Origin: Metallyticus violacea
Taxonomy: Eukaryota > Arthropoda > Insecta > Mantodea > Metallyticidae
DNA length: 64,000 nt
Assembly (NCBI GenBank): GCA_030762175.1
Contig: CM060840.1
Span: 41,184,001-41,248,000, forward strand
Direction of reading: 5' to 3'
Under the pieces are notes generated by a model. It did no database searches, had not been told where the DNA came from, and saw only the letters and a list, made by a program, of their open reading frames with translations. A program made the position numbers and the translations under genes. This document shows positions 37,501 to 50,582 of the stretch, one piece after another; positions within the stretch are counted from its first letter, which is position 1; each line of letters starts with the position of its first letter.

Positions 37501-40055
37501 CAACACAGTGGAAGATAATTTCATGCAGATGTGTATTTTAAAATCACCTACTTTCTTTTATAAAAAGTCAATATCTATTAATTTATTCATCAGCAAAAAT
37601 GTTATAAAAAGTTGAGTAGGTTTTAAAAAAGATACTTCCTGTGTTCCTTTATTTGTAAAGTATAATCCCCCAAATGTTAGAGAAATTCCTTTGCAAAAAT
37701 AGACACTCGGAATAAAAATACGAGACAGGAGCAAATGCACATTATTGTGAACGAATATCTTTGGTGTCTCAAAATGAAAACTGCCTTGGATAATGTACCA
37801 GATACACATTTAACGTTAGTCAGTTTAGCATAAAAACAAATTGCTAAAATTACACAATTTCATTATTGTAAACGCCTGTTATTAAATTTTGATGCCAGCA
37901 ATTGAGGTAATGCTCGTTTGTAATTCTGAATTGATATTTGGAAAAAGAAAAAGAAACAAAAAAAGAAAAAAAAAAGGTAAAATCGAAATAACGTTTTATA
38001 ATGGCTATACGTGCAGATAGGGTACTTGTGTATTATAATTCCGCACCTGCACATAAGGGACTATGCAATGTGTTATAACTCAAATTTTGAAATACTGGTG
38101 ATCAAAAAGTAAGTTTTTGAGATCAAACTGGTTTAAAAGAAGTAGATGCATTGAAAAACCAACCCAAAAATTACTCGTTGAAAATGCCATCTCTTATACT
38201 TTTAATCTATGATAATTTTAATTTTAAATATCGAATATTTACTACGTGTTTTAGCAGCTGTTTCCTGGAATGTGCAATTAGATGTCCTAGTGTGATATTA
38301 TTTGTTACCACGGCACTACTGTCTTGGATAATGAAAATTCAGCCCAATTAACTAAGTGGATTACGTTTCCCAAGTTTCATTTCAATAACTGGGAAAAGGT
38401 CCTCTCAGTCAAGAAACACCGGAAGAGAATAACGCCTGTGCCCTTCGAAAGCAAGACGCGAAGCGCTGTCAAAATTCTTTCAATGCATATTATAAACTGA
38501 ATATATTTTAGAGCGCTTCTTCCCTATTTACTGATTAATATTTTAAGAGTTCATCATTTACAGGATAACTAGATACTGTATTTTATTAAATTTTTGTTCA
38601 ATTGTTTTTACTAATCCTACGAAATAATTTGACTTAAAGTAAATTGTTCCCAAAGCTACTTATTATTTTTAAATATACATGTTCTCCTGATTCTTCCCTG
38701 AAGTCTGAAAAATGATTTACAGAATATTGCAATGTTATTCATTGCTATTGAAACGTGTTACATGAAATATTTTCCTTTACACACTGAACAAAAAAATTGA
38801 GTAATTTTTTTAAAAATTCTCATACAGTTTGTAGTTTTAGTGACAATTTTATATTTATATACTGTGATCTATAACGTGTAAATTTAACCATTCGCTACTA
38901 GTGAAGGCGAGCATTCGTGGCGGGAACATGTGAATGATAGGAAGCGAGTATTTTTGCAATTTCTAATTTAACATTCTCGGAAAGCCAAAAAGTAAAACTA
39001 TCGGTGCAGCATCCCATCTTTATATGTTTATGGTTTTGAGTGTAAATTTGGTGCTGAGACATAAAGAGGATTTAGATTAATTTTTTAGAGGCTTAATGTG
39101 GTTCTGTTCCAACAAAAATATAATCTTGAAGTGGGCGGGTGGGGGGGGGGAATACAGAATTGTAGGTTCTAAGCAAGCGGTATATACCTACCTAGAAGCA
39201 ACAGTGTAAGTTAGAAGTACAGAGGGTAACTCTGCGAGGTAAAAATATCTTGCTTTGATTACTATTAGCCACAGTGCGTGTTTAAGAATGAAACTTCTAT
39301 TGTTAAAACTTTTTTGTTTGTAATTTTTTAATATATCCTATTACTGGATGGTCCAACAAACAACGGCCCGGCTATGGTGAGTCAGCATCGAGCTTGCATA
39401 GAAAATAACCACGGCGAGCCAGATAATGAAGGAACACTGACGAAGGAAGAAAAGATAATAAATATTTCAACTCGACAAAGCTGTTTGTGCCGTGAAGAAC
39501 CACTCACAGCCGTGTTGCGGATATTCAAGCATGAATGCTCAAAGGTTGCATTAAATGCATGTGTAAATTTACGCAACAGCTACAATGCCCATTTTATTTA
39601 TGAGGTCAAGCCGGTTTTTCGTGAGCTATCTGAAAACTATACATCTTAGCCATGACGTCTGCTTTAACTGAGGGAAAGAAAAAGCCACTGCGATATAATG
39701 TGTTTGTATATAATTATTTGCAATTTTAATTCACCTTTCGTCTACAAACACTGTAGGTACACTAGGGGTACAAGATTAATCTTAGCATTCTTTTCGTTTG
39801 TCATGCACATCAAAATAGAATTATTTTATTGCACTGAGCATATCAAATTTGCATTGGGAAATTTAAACTTAAAACAACAGTTGAGTTTCGCGAGGGCTCA
39901 TTATTTTCCAACCCTTGAACTCGAAGCTCTTTAGAAACTTTGTGCTCATTGCGATATTCTCTTCAAGTATTTTGTCTTACGACAAAGCGTGCTTTCACTT
40001 TCTTGGAGTATTTGTTGATACAAATCAGGTTAACTTTAATCTATTGCAGAGCAAA
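33291..40055. other. long AT-rich stretch without recognised elements
   Basis: It contains an (ATT)n microsatellite at about 34546-34590, a purine-rich run at 37940-37975 and a G-run near 39138-39149. Open frames such as 33613-33930, 36298-36492, 37558-37809 and 39374-39649 lack family motifs and look like chance frames. I see no transposon ends and no host exon. Confidence 0.4.
34546..34590. repeat. (ATT)n microsatellite
   Basis: An uninterrupted run of about 15 ATT trinucleotides. Confidence 0.95.
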
Positions 40056-40690
40056 ATAAATGAAGATATCAAGGGAACGTAATGCCGCGGTAAGCACAAC
40101 TGCGTGAACGGGAAAATGATGACGGAAAGCGTCTCGGCAGCGTAATGTAGAAAGTTGTATGCATAGCGTTACTTTTATGAGATCTCCCTCTCTTTTCCTC
40201 CAGGAGGTTTCCCGGGGATGAACGTGCTTTGCGCAGTCTCGATTTAGGCTGCATATTTTCTCCCCCGTTCCTTTCTCTTCCCCTCGGAACAAAAGACAAT
40301 ATCCCTGCTTTCCATGCATAATACCGGGACTGATTGTTCCAGCTCTGTGACCTAATAATATTAAGGCCATAGCTGAAGTCCCTGCAAGATGGTAGAATGG
40401 GAATGGAGAACTGATTATGGCAAAGACGAAACGTGGTCGACATCTTCGATCGAGTATGCCAGTTCCGGATAGCAAATTGTAATGCAAAGCAGGTAGAAGG
40501 ACGGGAGCACTAACCTGGGATACGCAAAGGAGACCTATTACAAAAGGAAGATGAGGAGAAAGAGGGAGGTCCTGTCACATAACAGACGTGCCGGATACGC
40601 TTGAAGCACCAGGAATCTTCCTGGAGGCGAATGCGATCCCTTGCCTTGTTATTAGTTCTGTACCTCATTAAGCCACCAGGATTCATTATA
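40056..40690. other. GC-richer island with overlapping open frames
   Basis: This block is visibly more G+C-rich than its surroundings. Two overlapping minus-strand frames (40487-40041, 148 codons; 40443-40069, 124 codons) are longer than usual for the window, but neither shows a domain, signal peptide or motif I recognise. It may be a conserved non-coding element, an unrecognised repeat or part of an untranslated exon. Confidence 0.35.
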
Positions 40691-41189
40691 CTGCAAAGTA
40701 TTAAAATATATCGATCATCGGAATTTTAAGAAATTATTTTCTCTTTGACGTTTTTACGTTACGTAGATTTATACCTGTCATGGTTTTAGAGTGTTTAGTA
40801 ACATACGCATGCTGCAGAGAGGCGGGAAGCAAATATAGCAGTTCTGGCGCTGCAATGCTACTCTGGTTTCGTACAAGATTTAAAAAAAAAAATCTACTTA
40901 ATATCAATGGTATTTGTTTATGATCAAGTACTATTGCGCAGAATATACACAAAGAACTGTATGAACTATATAAAATATCTACCTAAAATAATATGAAAAT
41001 ATCTATCCAAGAAAATAAAACAACCTATAGTTTTTTTTAAGGCAAAAATGCAATTTCAACTGAACAAACAATACTTCAAATTCATCTAACATATTTAGGA
41101 AATATTGGTAACAAAAAAAAAACAACAAAAAACAATTATATGATAATGGACAATTAGAAGATCACCCTTTTTTAATAAAGTACGAAAAG
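40691..41189. other. AT-rich stretch without recognised genes
   Basis: Only simple A- and T-runs and short motif-free frames are present. Confidence 0.45.
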
Positions 41190-41490
41190 AAACAATGTTA
41201 AACTTTTATGAATTAATCCTGTGTCTTTTGTATGGAAGTGAAACGTGCTTCACCTGACAGAAAGATGCGTTAAGATTACAAACAAATGAAATGAAATTTC
41301 TCACGCATATTGCAGGTTACACGAAACTACATCAAGAAATAAATGAACAAATCCGCTCAGAAACATATTAAATAAATGACAAATTTTCCACATTCACAAA
41401 ACAATTGAGGATATCATTTAGAAAGAGTAGGCTTCGAGGGCACTGCATTCGGTTAGAATATTTTAGAATGAAAGTAGAATTTCAATTTTC
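41190..41490 (+). pseudogene. non-LTR retrotransposon C-terminal relic
   Basis: One frame reads LCLLYGSETCFT, a stop, then QKDALRLQTNEMKFLTHIAG and YTKLHQEINEQIRSE (about 41218-41370). This matches the conserved LLYGSETWTLTxxDxxRLxxxEMRFLRxIAGYT...NxxIRxEL region just after the reverse transcriptase domain in Jockey/RTE-like insect elements. INDKFSTFTKQLRIS and a diverged ...RLRGHC continue the family pattern to about 41450. The RT domain itself is absent. Confidence 0.75.
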
Positions 41491-43859
41491 TTTGTCAAAA
41501 TGGAATGTGAAACGTTTAACGCTAGGGAAAAACTTGTATTCTCTTCAAATAAAATAAATAAATAAATCTACGATTTTATAAAGCTAATTTATATCTATGA
41601 TTTTAAATAAAGTGAACAAATGAACACAAATGAGCGCGGATTCTGTTAGCACGAAAATTCAATGCAGAAAAAAATTTCAGCAAAATATAAGTTGACATAT
41701 CAAACCATCGTACTGTGACAGCTAGTTCTTGAGCCACAGCTGTGGATATTAGAAGTGTCTGGAAAGAATATGAAGAGGAGCTCAATGATTTTTATTATAT
41801 TTAAAAGAGATTACAAATAAAGAATTTAAGTATATAAATATAGCACATACAGATTAAAAAAAAGCACTGGTACCAAAATAGATATTTCGGATAACTAAGT
41901 ATCCTTATTTGTATTATATAGTGTAGTTTTCGGGAAAGCAACTACTAATTGTGCGAAAATCATAAGTTTTGTTTAACAGTTTCAAAAATATAGAACTAAT
42001 TTTTAGAACAATAACTCAACTACAAATATATATTATACTAGTTACTGTAAAACGCATTACAAATATACTCAAATCGGACCCTAGAAGCAAGATCAACAAT
42101 ATACTTGCACGGACAACATGTGCTCACGAATACATGCATCTTAAAGCTGACGTGTAATTTTTTTAAGGGATTAGGGGATGGCGTATATCTAGAAGACTTC
42201 CGTAAATAGGCACGAATAAGGAAACGTTGCCTCTAGCTCTGACCGAAACATTATAATATCATCACACGATTAGAAGTAATAATAAATATAACGAGCTATA
42301 TAAATTATAATCTTCAAAACCAGGACCTGTATTTGCGAGAGGAGCATATACGTAAATTGTAATGTCGGACAACAATTGCATATATTAATTTCTAATATTT
42401 TTTTAAATTTACACTATTTACATCTTGATCTTTAAGAAAAGTGATAGTTGCTATAATTCATGTTTTAAAAAGCGCAAAGTGCAATTAAAACAGTAAAAAG
42501 AATACGAAATGGAAAAACGCAATAAGAGTAATTTTTCTTAATTAGTATAAGTGTGTTACTTTGTTTCAAAATACTATATAATTTTAAAATTCTGTGAATA
42601 ACAGCTATGTGTTGGTAATATTACATATGAAAAGTAATAACATGGCGACCAATCAATAAATTATGTTATTCTCACATTTTCTTAAAAGTAAATTTGAGAT
42701 GTATGAGAAAATTGTTGTGCCTAACAATATCATTGACTGGCATTGCCCTTGTTGTCCTTGAAAGAAGAAAGATTCATTACTAAAATTTTAAAAATTACTT
42801 TTATATTTACTTTTATATTTTAATATTATGTATATATAATATAAATGAAAAATAATGAGCACTATTAACAATTAACTAAAATAACACTAACAAAAAGTCA
42901 CATATTAATCCTTTATCATTTTCTGCTTTTCTAGTTTTATATATAAACAAATTGCGGAAAAATTAGAATTTTATTCTATTCATTTCTGTTCATAATAAAT
43001 TCTATTTATAATAGAAAGGTCAAAAAATAAGCTCCTCAGAATAGGAGCAAATGGTCTCGGACGCTTCTTAGAAATTAGCTCAAAAGTTACATGTTTTTAT
43101 TGAGAGTTAATATAACTGAACTTACAATAGCTTACTAAAGAAATATTTTATTTGGTCATATAAATGCTGTAATATTAATTGAAGTTCAAGCACAGTAATA
43201 ATTCCTAAAACTTACCTACCGTACATAGTTCTCAAAACGCCTTACTACTTAAACATATTTAATGTTTGTGCGTTACTTGTGGTTAGAATGAGGTGCACCC
43301 TGCTTATGACTGCTCCTCGATCAATGATATCAGTTTATATTCGCCTGACTATGAACACGCGTCACATCGCAAGTACCTATTATGTTGATCCACATCGATG
43401 TTAATTGTTCCATATTGAAGATTTTGAGACCATTCCTTCTCATTCCTAAAATACTTAAGAGCCAAGCTTCCTATAGACACTTAAATTGTGTTTTACTTTT
43501 TTCCCGGACCCTGTGCTAATGAGATTGATTAATATATTATTTATTAATTTAATTAACCTGACAAAAGTTAAGACCATGGAGCCTTCTCTTCCACTTCATC
43601 AGGCGAATAAAACCAGTGAATATACGGAGTACAATATACATAGTGATATAACATACAGAAAAAAGTGAAATTAAAAATATATACAGTATGTAAATATTAC
43701 AGTCAGAAAGTTGATAAAGATATCGTTAGAACTCCGTTTGTTTTTCAATAATATTTCTCCCGTACAAAAGATAGGAAGGAGAAGGGAGAGAAGAGGAAGA
43801 AGAAGCAGTACGAGATACTAACTGTTGTGATTCCTAGAGTTGAAGAAATGAAAATTTAA
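41491..43859. other. AT-rich stretch without recognised genes
   Basis: Only short, motif-free frames occur (41603-41785 minus, 41969-42157, 43486-43668). A purine-rich segment lies at 43770-43815, next to the LINE fragment. Confidence 0.45.
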
Positions 43860-44155
43860 TCTACATTTAATTTGTTTTATTGTCCAACTTCAGGAGGAAG
43901 GGAGTACCTGATTCTGGGAACTGACATGCTGAGTTGAATAAACATTTGTTTGGTGACGAGGTAAAGTCATATTCGAGGTAAGGGCAGTATACGAAGCGAA
44001 AGACGATATGCGGAAGGTAGGAGGTGCGAATGATTTTGAACAGAGGCGTAAGGAATGTCCTACGTTCTGTTAGAGATAGGCATGACAATTGATTGCGTAG
44101 GGATGTAACATGATCAAATTTACGAATGTTAAAACCAATTATGAACACGCTCTAA
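43860..44155 (-). pseudogene. LINE 3' fragment, same family as the 15.6-17.1 kb element
   Basis: On the minus strand, about 290 bp aligns by eye with 16460-16680. Shared blocks include 'tacgcaatcaattgt', 'cctacctcga(a)c/at...gaatatgac', 'tgtcagttcccagaatc' and 'actcccttcctcctgaagt'. The 93-codon open frame (44148-43867) is out of register with the conserved RIWNSLPPEV reading. The copy is truncated on both sides, and no reverse transcriptase motif remains. Confidence 0.75.
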
Positions 44156-45869
44156 TATGCCTTTCTGCTCAGTATTCAGATTAGAGTACAAGATAAAAGT
44201 GTAACAAACACATGAATGAGATTCTTTTTAAAAATGAGAAGCAGATCTTTTGTTACATGTTTTAATATATGAATCAAAGAAAATATTTATTGCATGTATG
44301 CGTTACCTGGCAGTGGCATTCTAGATCAAACTCTATATAAATAAACACAAAGATTTTTTTACCGTGGTAGTGTAAATAAAGACTTGTTTATTTGGGTGTT
44401 CATAGCACTTTCAAAAGACATTACATTCAGATATTTAGAAAACGTTTTAAAGTGCTTTTGTTGTTATTGTGATGTTATGAAATGTAAGAAACTGAAAATT
44501 TTGTGGTAACAGAACAGTGCAATTTAATAAAATAAACAGGTTTGACTGCTTCAGCCTATCGGTATTTCAAATTAATATTCCGGAAGAGTATTCCTTGGTA
44601 ATTGGTCCAAATTATTTAGGCTTTTGTTTTTCTTGCATCCCTCTCTGTCAAGCCTGCGGCAATGAAGATCAAGTTTGTGTATGTTTCGAGTAGGGAAATT
44701 AAACTTTCTCCATTAGACGAAAAGTGCGGTCCCTTTTGATATTTTTCTTCTTTTTTTCTTCTTTTCACTTAAATTTTATTAATAACTGAACTCGATTACT
44801 TAAAGCAAAATTTGATTTTTGTGTGAGAATAAGGATAACACAGTTAGCTTCATTTATACCTTTTGAAGGGTATCTGTTTCATTCTTTCTATTTACCGAAA
44901 GGTTATACAGTAAAAAATATGACTAATAAACGTGTTAATTTTCTGTAGCTATAAAATAACTAGGCGTTTAGGCAAAGAAGATATATTAGCACATTTCTCA
45001 ATTGTGTCGCTATAAATATTCTATAATCCTAATACTTATTTACATACTTTTAAGCCATATATTTTGGCAATTAGGAAAAAGTTAAATATTTTTATCTTCC
45101 AAAGACAGTTAACTGACCATAAGTGCAATCATATTCTGAAAGTATGTACTGGAGTAGATGCTTCCAGTACGAAAACAGGCCAGAAGTATTAGTATTTCGC
45201 TACTATTATTTAGTCAATTCTTTTAAATTTCCAATTTTTAAGGCTACAAGCAGAGAAGAATAACACAAAGGTCATAATATGTTTAATTTACTTTTCTTTT
45301 AAAGTAAAAAAAAAAAAAAAGTTGATTAATGAACATGCTGTTTTAACAGTGCATCCTTTTATTTTCTTACCGGCCATTCTGCACATTTAAATGTCAGTAA
45401 ATTTAGTTGTTTGGATTTTCTCACAATGTAGTTTCCAATTGAGTCAAAAATGAGCAAGTTCCTGAAGAACTAACAAATTAACTCACTTGGGGTACGAGAA
45501 GAAAATGCCAGCATTGCTTTGCACTTCAGAATTACATGTTGATATTTTATACACTGTTTTCTCAAACATCAAAAAATTTTAATTATTCTGTAAATCTCGT
45601 TTTTTCTCTATGACATACACAATACACGGGTACAATTAAGTTTTATTAAAGATAAATGAAAAAGACTACAAATGTACCAATTGATAACAGAAACAATTGT
45701 TGGATCAGCAGCTACCTGGATGATGAAAAAGAAAGAACATTTTTTTTTATATCAGCTTCACCTGTCAAAAATGTTCAAGGAAAAAAATAATAAAATAAAA
45801 CGATATATATGATCTAATAATAATAACAATAATGATATTATCAGAAAGGATATTGCTGAAATTAATTAA
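44156..45869. other. AT-rich stretch without recognised genes
   Basis: No motif-bearing frame or element ends were seen; there is a poly-A run at 45306-45320. Confidence 0.45.
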
Positions 45870-46105
45870 CTAAATGCAGGATGGATATACATTTTCGACC
45901 CATTTTCATTGTCTTCAAAAAAGATGGAGCATCCTCATTTTGCGCTGGATGTGAGAGAATACCTCAAACGATCTCGCGAAACTTGCATAAGCAGTTAACC
46001 TCAAATTTGGGTATCATACTCACCAGATCTGACGCTCTTGGACACTTTTGCTTGGGTATTTATCAATTCCACTGTGTGCAAACCGAAAGTAATACATTTC
46101 CAGTA
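45870..46105 (+). pseudogene. mariner-like transposase scrap
   Basis: Three frame pieces line up with a mariner transposase. KKDGASSF (about 45909) followed by FALDVREYL (about 45938) corresponds to the QQDGAPPHFALDVREYL block holding the second catalytic Asp. SYSPDLTLLDTFAWVFINS (about 46016) corresponds to the SPDLTPLDFFLWG block. At least two frameshifts separate the pieces. Neither end nor TIRs could be found. Confidence 0.7.
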
Positions 46106-46245
46106 TCTAAAACATCGTATTTGTGAAGCATGTGTAGCGATTTTATAAAATGTCTTTCGAACTGCATTTTAATATTATACGCTCAATGACTTTGACACAA
46201 TATTTTAAAATGGTAAGTATCCATGTTTAAACGAGATAATATATA

Positions 46246-46246
<1 letters not shown>

Positions 46247-46291
<45 letters not shown>
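46247..46291. repeat. (TG)n microsatellite
   Basis: About 22 TG dinucleotides immediately upstream of the SINE C copy. Confidence 0.95.
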
Positions 46292-46293
<2 letters not shown>

Positions 46294-46324
46294 ATATGCC
46301 ATATTTGTATAATTTTATTTTCGA

Positions 46325-46612
46325 CAAGTCGGTCTTGGTGGCGTAGTGGTAACCATACTTGCAACCTGAATCCAAGATCGCGGGTTCAAAACCGGCCAGG
46401 ATCGATGGATATTTTCGGGCGTAAAAATCCTAACTTCGGCATTATTCGGAAGGGAAGTAAAGTCGTGGGTCCCGTGTTGTACATTTACGGCACGAAAAAG
46501 AAGCCTGAAAGAAGGCTGAGCAAAATTTGCCGTTTCATACCCTGAATATGGTATGGGACGCTGATACCTGGGATATTAAAAAGTGTCCGTAAATAAACCA
46601 AATCAACAACAT
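46325..46612 (+). mobile_element. tRNA-derived SINE, family C, near full length
   Basis: The head is 'gtcggtcttggtggcgtagt' with A-box-like 'tggcgtagtggtaa', followed by the B box 'gcgggttcaaaaccggcc' at about 46379-46396. The body includes 'atattttcgggcgtaaaaatc', 'tttacggcacgaaaaag' and 'ccctgaatatggtatggg', and ends near 46612 in 'ccgtaaataaacc' plus 'aaatcaac'. A reverse-strand fragment of the same family lies at 31.6 kb. The overlapping frame 46246-46545 is incidental. Confidence 0.8.
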
Positions 46613-47733
46613 TTTCGACAAACCATTACTTCATAAAACTTGATCTAAACCTTATGTCCAGACTATATATTGATGTGATATGAACATTTTCTTTTATATT
46701 TATGAAATACATTTCTGTTTTAATTTGTACGCCTTAACTTAAAGCAAACATTTTGATTATTTTTAATATTTTATTCTGAAGTAAATGCTGTTAAACTTTA
46801 AAGCTAAAAATTTGGCCATTTATTCCAATTGTTTTAGAAGGAAACTTGATCCCAATGTCCTCAGCCGTTAAAAGGCCACTGTTCTTTGTTTTCGATTCTT
46901 ATTTTCGTGCACTACGTCCATTTGGCTTAGATAACTATCAATGAGGAAAAAAGACGCTGCTTGGTTGCGGCGGTAAAAAATCTTTTACGTAGAAAAGCCT
47001 TCACTAAAAGAAAAGTTTTGAATCTGAAAAGTTGTACCAAACTTCTTTACCCCGTTTTTTACAAGTTCCCAACAGTTTCTTTTAGAGTTGGGTGATATCC
47101 CATACGTATCTCTACAGCGCTTCTATAGCTAAAACAGCCAGAATTGATCATAAAAATAATTTCTTCGCAGAGAGCTAAAGAAAATTTTTTCCATCTCCGA
47201 AACGAGATAAAAATGGACGCAGGTTCTGCTAGCGATGAGGATTTAATAGCATATCTTAGCAAAGAGAAGAAGCGTTAAAACTAAGTATAAACATTAAGCT
47301 AAAGTTGAAAAGACGTTCCAGGTTTTCCCATTTTAAAGTGAAAATGTCTTTCGAGTTAACTTGCAAATGTAAGCCAAAGAATGAGAACGAATTCAATCGT
47401 AATTTACATTGCTTTGGAGTACCAAATGAAATAAAAATATTGTATGATGTACAGAGGAGTTTATTTTTATTTATTATACTGTCAGAACCTGCTGGAAGCA
47501 GATCGATAACTATGTAATTCCTTTCAAACGTGTTAACAAAAACGTGAGCATAGAGTGCACTCAAAGGCGAAAAGATTAAAGTACGCTGCTAGCAATTTAA
47601 AGATGATAACGTAAAATATCTTACTTTCGAGAATGATATACATATTAATGAAGGGTCTCTGGACTCTTGAGCCATGCTAAATTACTCAGTTTTGGATAGT
47701 TGTTCGATCTCTCACCTCTTGTACCACTAACTA
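46613..47733. other. AT-rich stretch without recognised genes
   Basis: Short frames at 47059-47262 and 47256-47564 (minus) and 47305-47517 (plus) have no recognisable motif. Confidence 0.45.
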
Positions 47734-48648
47734 CAAGGTGTCCCACATAAAACCGGTACACCTCACAGCGTTCATTCTGTCATTCGGTAAGGAGATTAAT
47801 TCAGCAAATTGGTATACATCGCACAACAAGTTATCGTGTGCTAAAAGAACTCAAATTCTTGTTAGAGTATTTAATGGATTGAAAGAACCAGAATAAGATA
47901 AATGATTTATTTATTGCAACAGGCTCCTATCTTCGATCGTTGACGGGTACTTGGACCCCATGCTCTTCTTTATGACAGATGGTTTCATCTGTCTGGTTAT
48001 GTTAACCCACAGATTGCAGATATTGTCGTAGGATAACCCACATATTGTGCTGAAGAACCTCTTCACTCAGAGAAGAAAGATGTGTGAGGTGCAGTGTCAA
48101 GAATGCGCATTATCCGCCCCCTTTTTTTCAATGAAACGATCAACGGCACAGGATATATAAGTTCTGAATCGTTCAATTCATAATTATCAGAAATGAAAAG
48201 GAATATGGCGTGTTTCAACAAGATGGTGCCACGTGCCATACATCCAACCAGAATATGGCCCATATCAGCGAAATGTTCTCCAAAAACAGGCCTGTTAGCA
48301 AAAACCTGTTGCCTCGGCGATTGCCAGACTTAAAATCCTGTGATTTTTCTTTATGGGGAAGCTCTGAAGGTTAAGTGCATGCCATCAACCCTGAGACAAT
48401 AGACCAACTTAAAGAGAACATTACAAATGAGACAAATAACATCTCTCCTCAAGAATGCAACGTGTTAATCAGAACATGTTGTACGAGCGCAGCAATGCCT
48501 GAATGTTGGCGGAGGGCACTTCAGGCACTTGTTATAAACCGGTTAATCTTATATCTATGCGTTATTTACATAGGAAGTAATACAATATAGTGAACATGCC
48601 TTTAACTGAATGACAGTGAGGCGTACCGGTTTTATGTGGGACATTCTG
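47734..48648 (+). mobile_element. mariner-like element, both ends present, transposase decayed
   Basis: The left end is TA|caaggtgtcccacataaaac and the right end, reverse complemented, TA|cagaatgtcccacataaaac. The match runs about 35 bp through 'cggtacacctcac', and TA duplications flank both sides (47732-47733 and 48649-48650). Inside, in shifting frames, are pieces of a mariner transposase: DGFICLVMLTHRLQ near 47975 (normally DGFHLSGYVN), VSTRWCHVPYIQ/QQDGATCHTS near 48217, LPRRLPDLKSCDFSLWG at 48308-48360 and ETIDQLKENITNE near 48396. The element is 915 bp, shorter than a usual mariner of about 1.3 kb. The N-terminal helix-turn-helix region is largely missing. Confidence 0.85.
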
Positions 48649-48652
48649 TATT

Positions 48653-50582
48653 TATTGACCTGGGATCATATTTTAAAGTTATCACAATTTAATATTCTCA
48701 AAGAATACGTCCATAGTAGATTAAGTCATTGATGGTAGCTGTTTCTAGAACTGAACTAGTTACTGCTTTTGCGATCGTTCTAAATTTACTTGCTCAAAGA
48801 CTAATTTTTTTCACAATATTTCCGCACTGTATGAGCGTTGTAGCTATAATTTACGCTTAAAATAGGTGGAACTAGGTCAGGGAATCTTTTTATCCATGCA
48901 TCCGTTCGCTTCTCCCAGTTCTGACCTTGTGGACGCATTCTCCCTCTCCTTCCTTAGTTACTGACCAATCCACGCTGTCTTATAACTTGCTATTCAAAAG
49001 AAACAGTAATTGCGGTGAGTAATATGCCTGGCAAACGGAGAGGTGCAGATGGCCCTAAACTATTTTAATTTTTTCAATGAAAATATTATAATAACAAGCT
49101 ATTAAAGATTCGTCCTTACTAGAAAAAAAGCCGGTTAAAAGTTTTCATTTAGGCAGTTTGACCGCATCAGAATACAAATTTGCAATTACACCTTAACAAT
49201 TGCATAAAAATACGGAGCTCACATCTGACCCAAATAAGTTTTTTCATCATAATCTTTTCCCTTACTTAGTAATTATTTTGTGTTTTCATGCTTTCTATTT
49301 GTTATATTCCACACACAGTAAAAAAACTGTGTTTGACGGCAATTTATTTGTTAAACCAGAGTAATTGTCAGGAAATACGTAAACTGAAGTTGTTATGTTG
49401 ATGTGTATGACAATACTGTCTTTAATTCATTGACTGTTAATGTGGAAAATAGACAGCGTTTAACGGAAGGAAAGATGCTAAAGGAGTTTCAGAACTATGC
49501 TTGGAACGGGAATGACGCAGATTCATTTGATAGTTCCAACTTGAAACTGAAGCTATTCATGAGCTTACAGATCAAGATACAGTTGAATGTAGGAATTCAA
49601 GAATAAAAGATAAAGAAACTAGCTCATAAACACAAAGAGACGTATCGAAAATTGTGAGGGCCTATAGAGAAAGTACCTAAGTTTCTCGCGCATTTTTAGG
49701 CATAGTTATAATCAAAGCCAAAATTAATCGAACAGGATACTGTCCTCACATATCTACGAGCAAATACTTCAGTATGAAGCTATAGGCATCAGTATGAATC
49801 AATGTCATATCTACGTTGCGATGTTACATGTGTTCATAAGTCATTGTCATTGGCGGAAATGCAGTCATAAGGAGACCGTACCTCAATCTAATCACGTTAG
49901 GCGTTTTGAGAACAACAATAGGTTGCTTTACAACCACAAGCACATCCCTGAGAGGAACTTGTTGCTTGCCACCTCTGGTTCTACGTGAGATACAATTGAA
50001 CCCAGGTTCAGACAAAGCAAGAGAAGAGACCGTGAGAAAGGAAACGCTACAGGCTCTGTTGCTTGAGCAAGATGAGCTGTAATTTCATTCTGTCTAAGAT
50101 TTCTCATCACACGTCTCAATAATAATCGCTAATACCGCCGTGCTTCACCATGAACAGTTTTTCCTTTCTTACGGCTAGATATTGGTAATAAAATAAAGTC
50201 ATCTTAATACTTACGTCACATGTTATTAACATTAACTGGTAGTATAAACATTCATTACATTACCTCAAAATACCAATAGTCTCATACGGATATTTCCTCT
50301 GCCTACATTCCTCCCGTAGGGGGGGTTCTCGTGGTTGAAAGCGTGTACGTTTCATGAACGGTTACTGGACCTTACTTCAATTGAAATAATGGTACTTGAC
50401 ATAATTAACTATTTTTAATGTATTTTCAGTTCTCTTTGCCACAATAAACGCATTTATAGCTTTGGAGTTAACGCTTGCTGCACCGAGCGAAGCGTCCGTA
50501 AACATTTTCTCATATTTTCCAGTTGCCTATTTTGTCACTTCCTTTCTACACGTAAATTATTTGTACATATTTAAAGTTGTAT
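48653..50582. other. AT-rich stretch without recognised genes
   Basis: A C/T-richer segment at about 48890-48990 and frames at 49403-49606 and 49794-49988 have no recognisable motif. A short G-run lies near 50319-50325. Confidence 0.45.

Noticed and set aside
38775..38815. Tc1/Tc3-like terminal repeat near 'cactgaacaaaaaaattgag'
   Set aside because: No matching inverted end was found within several kb.
46246..46545. 99-codon frame starting in Cys-Val repeats
   Set aside because: It is a TG microsatellite running into a SINE C copy.
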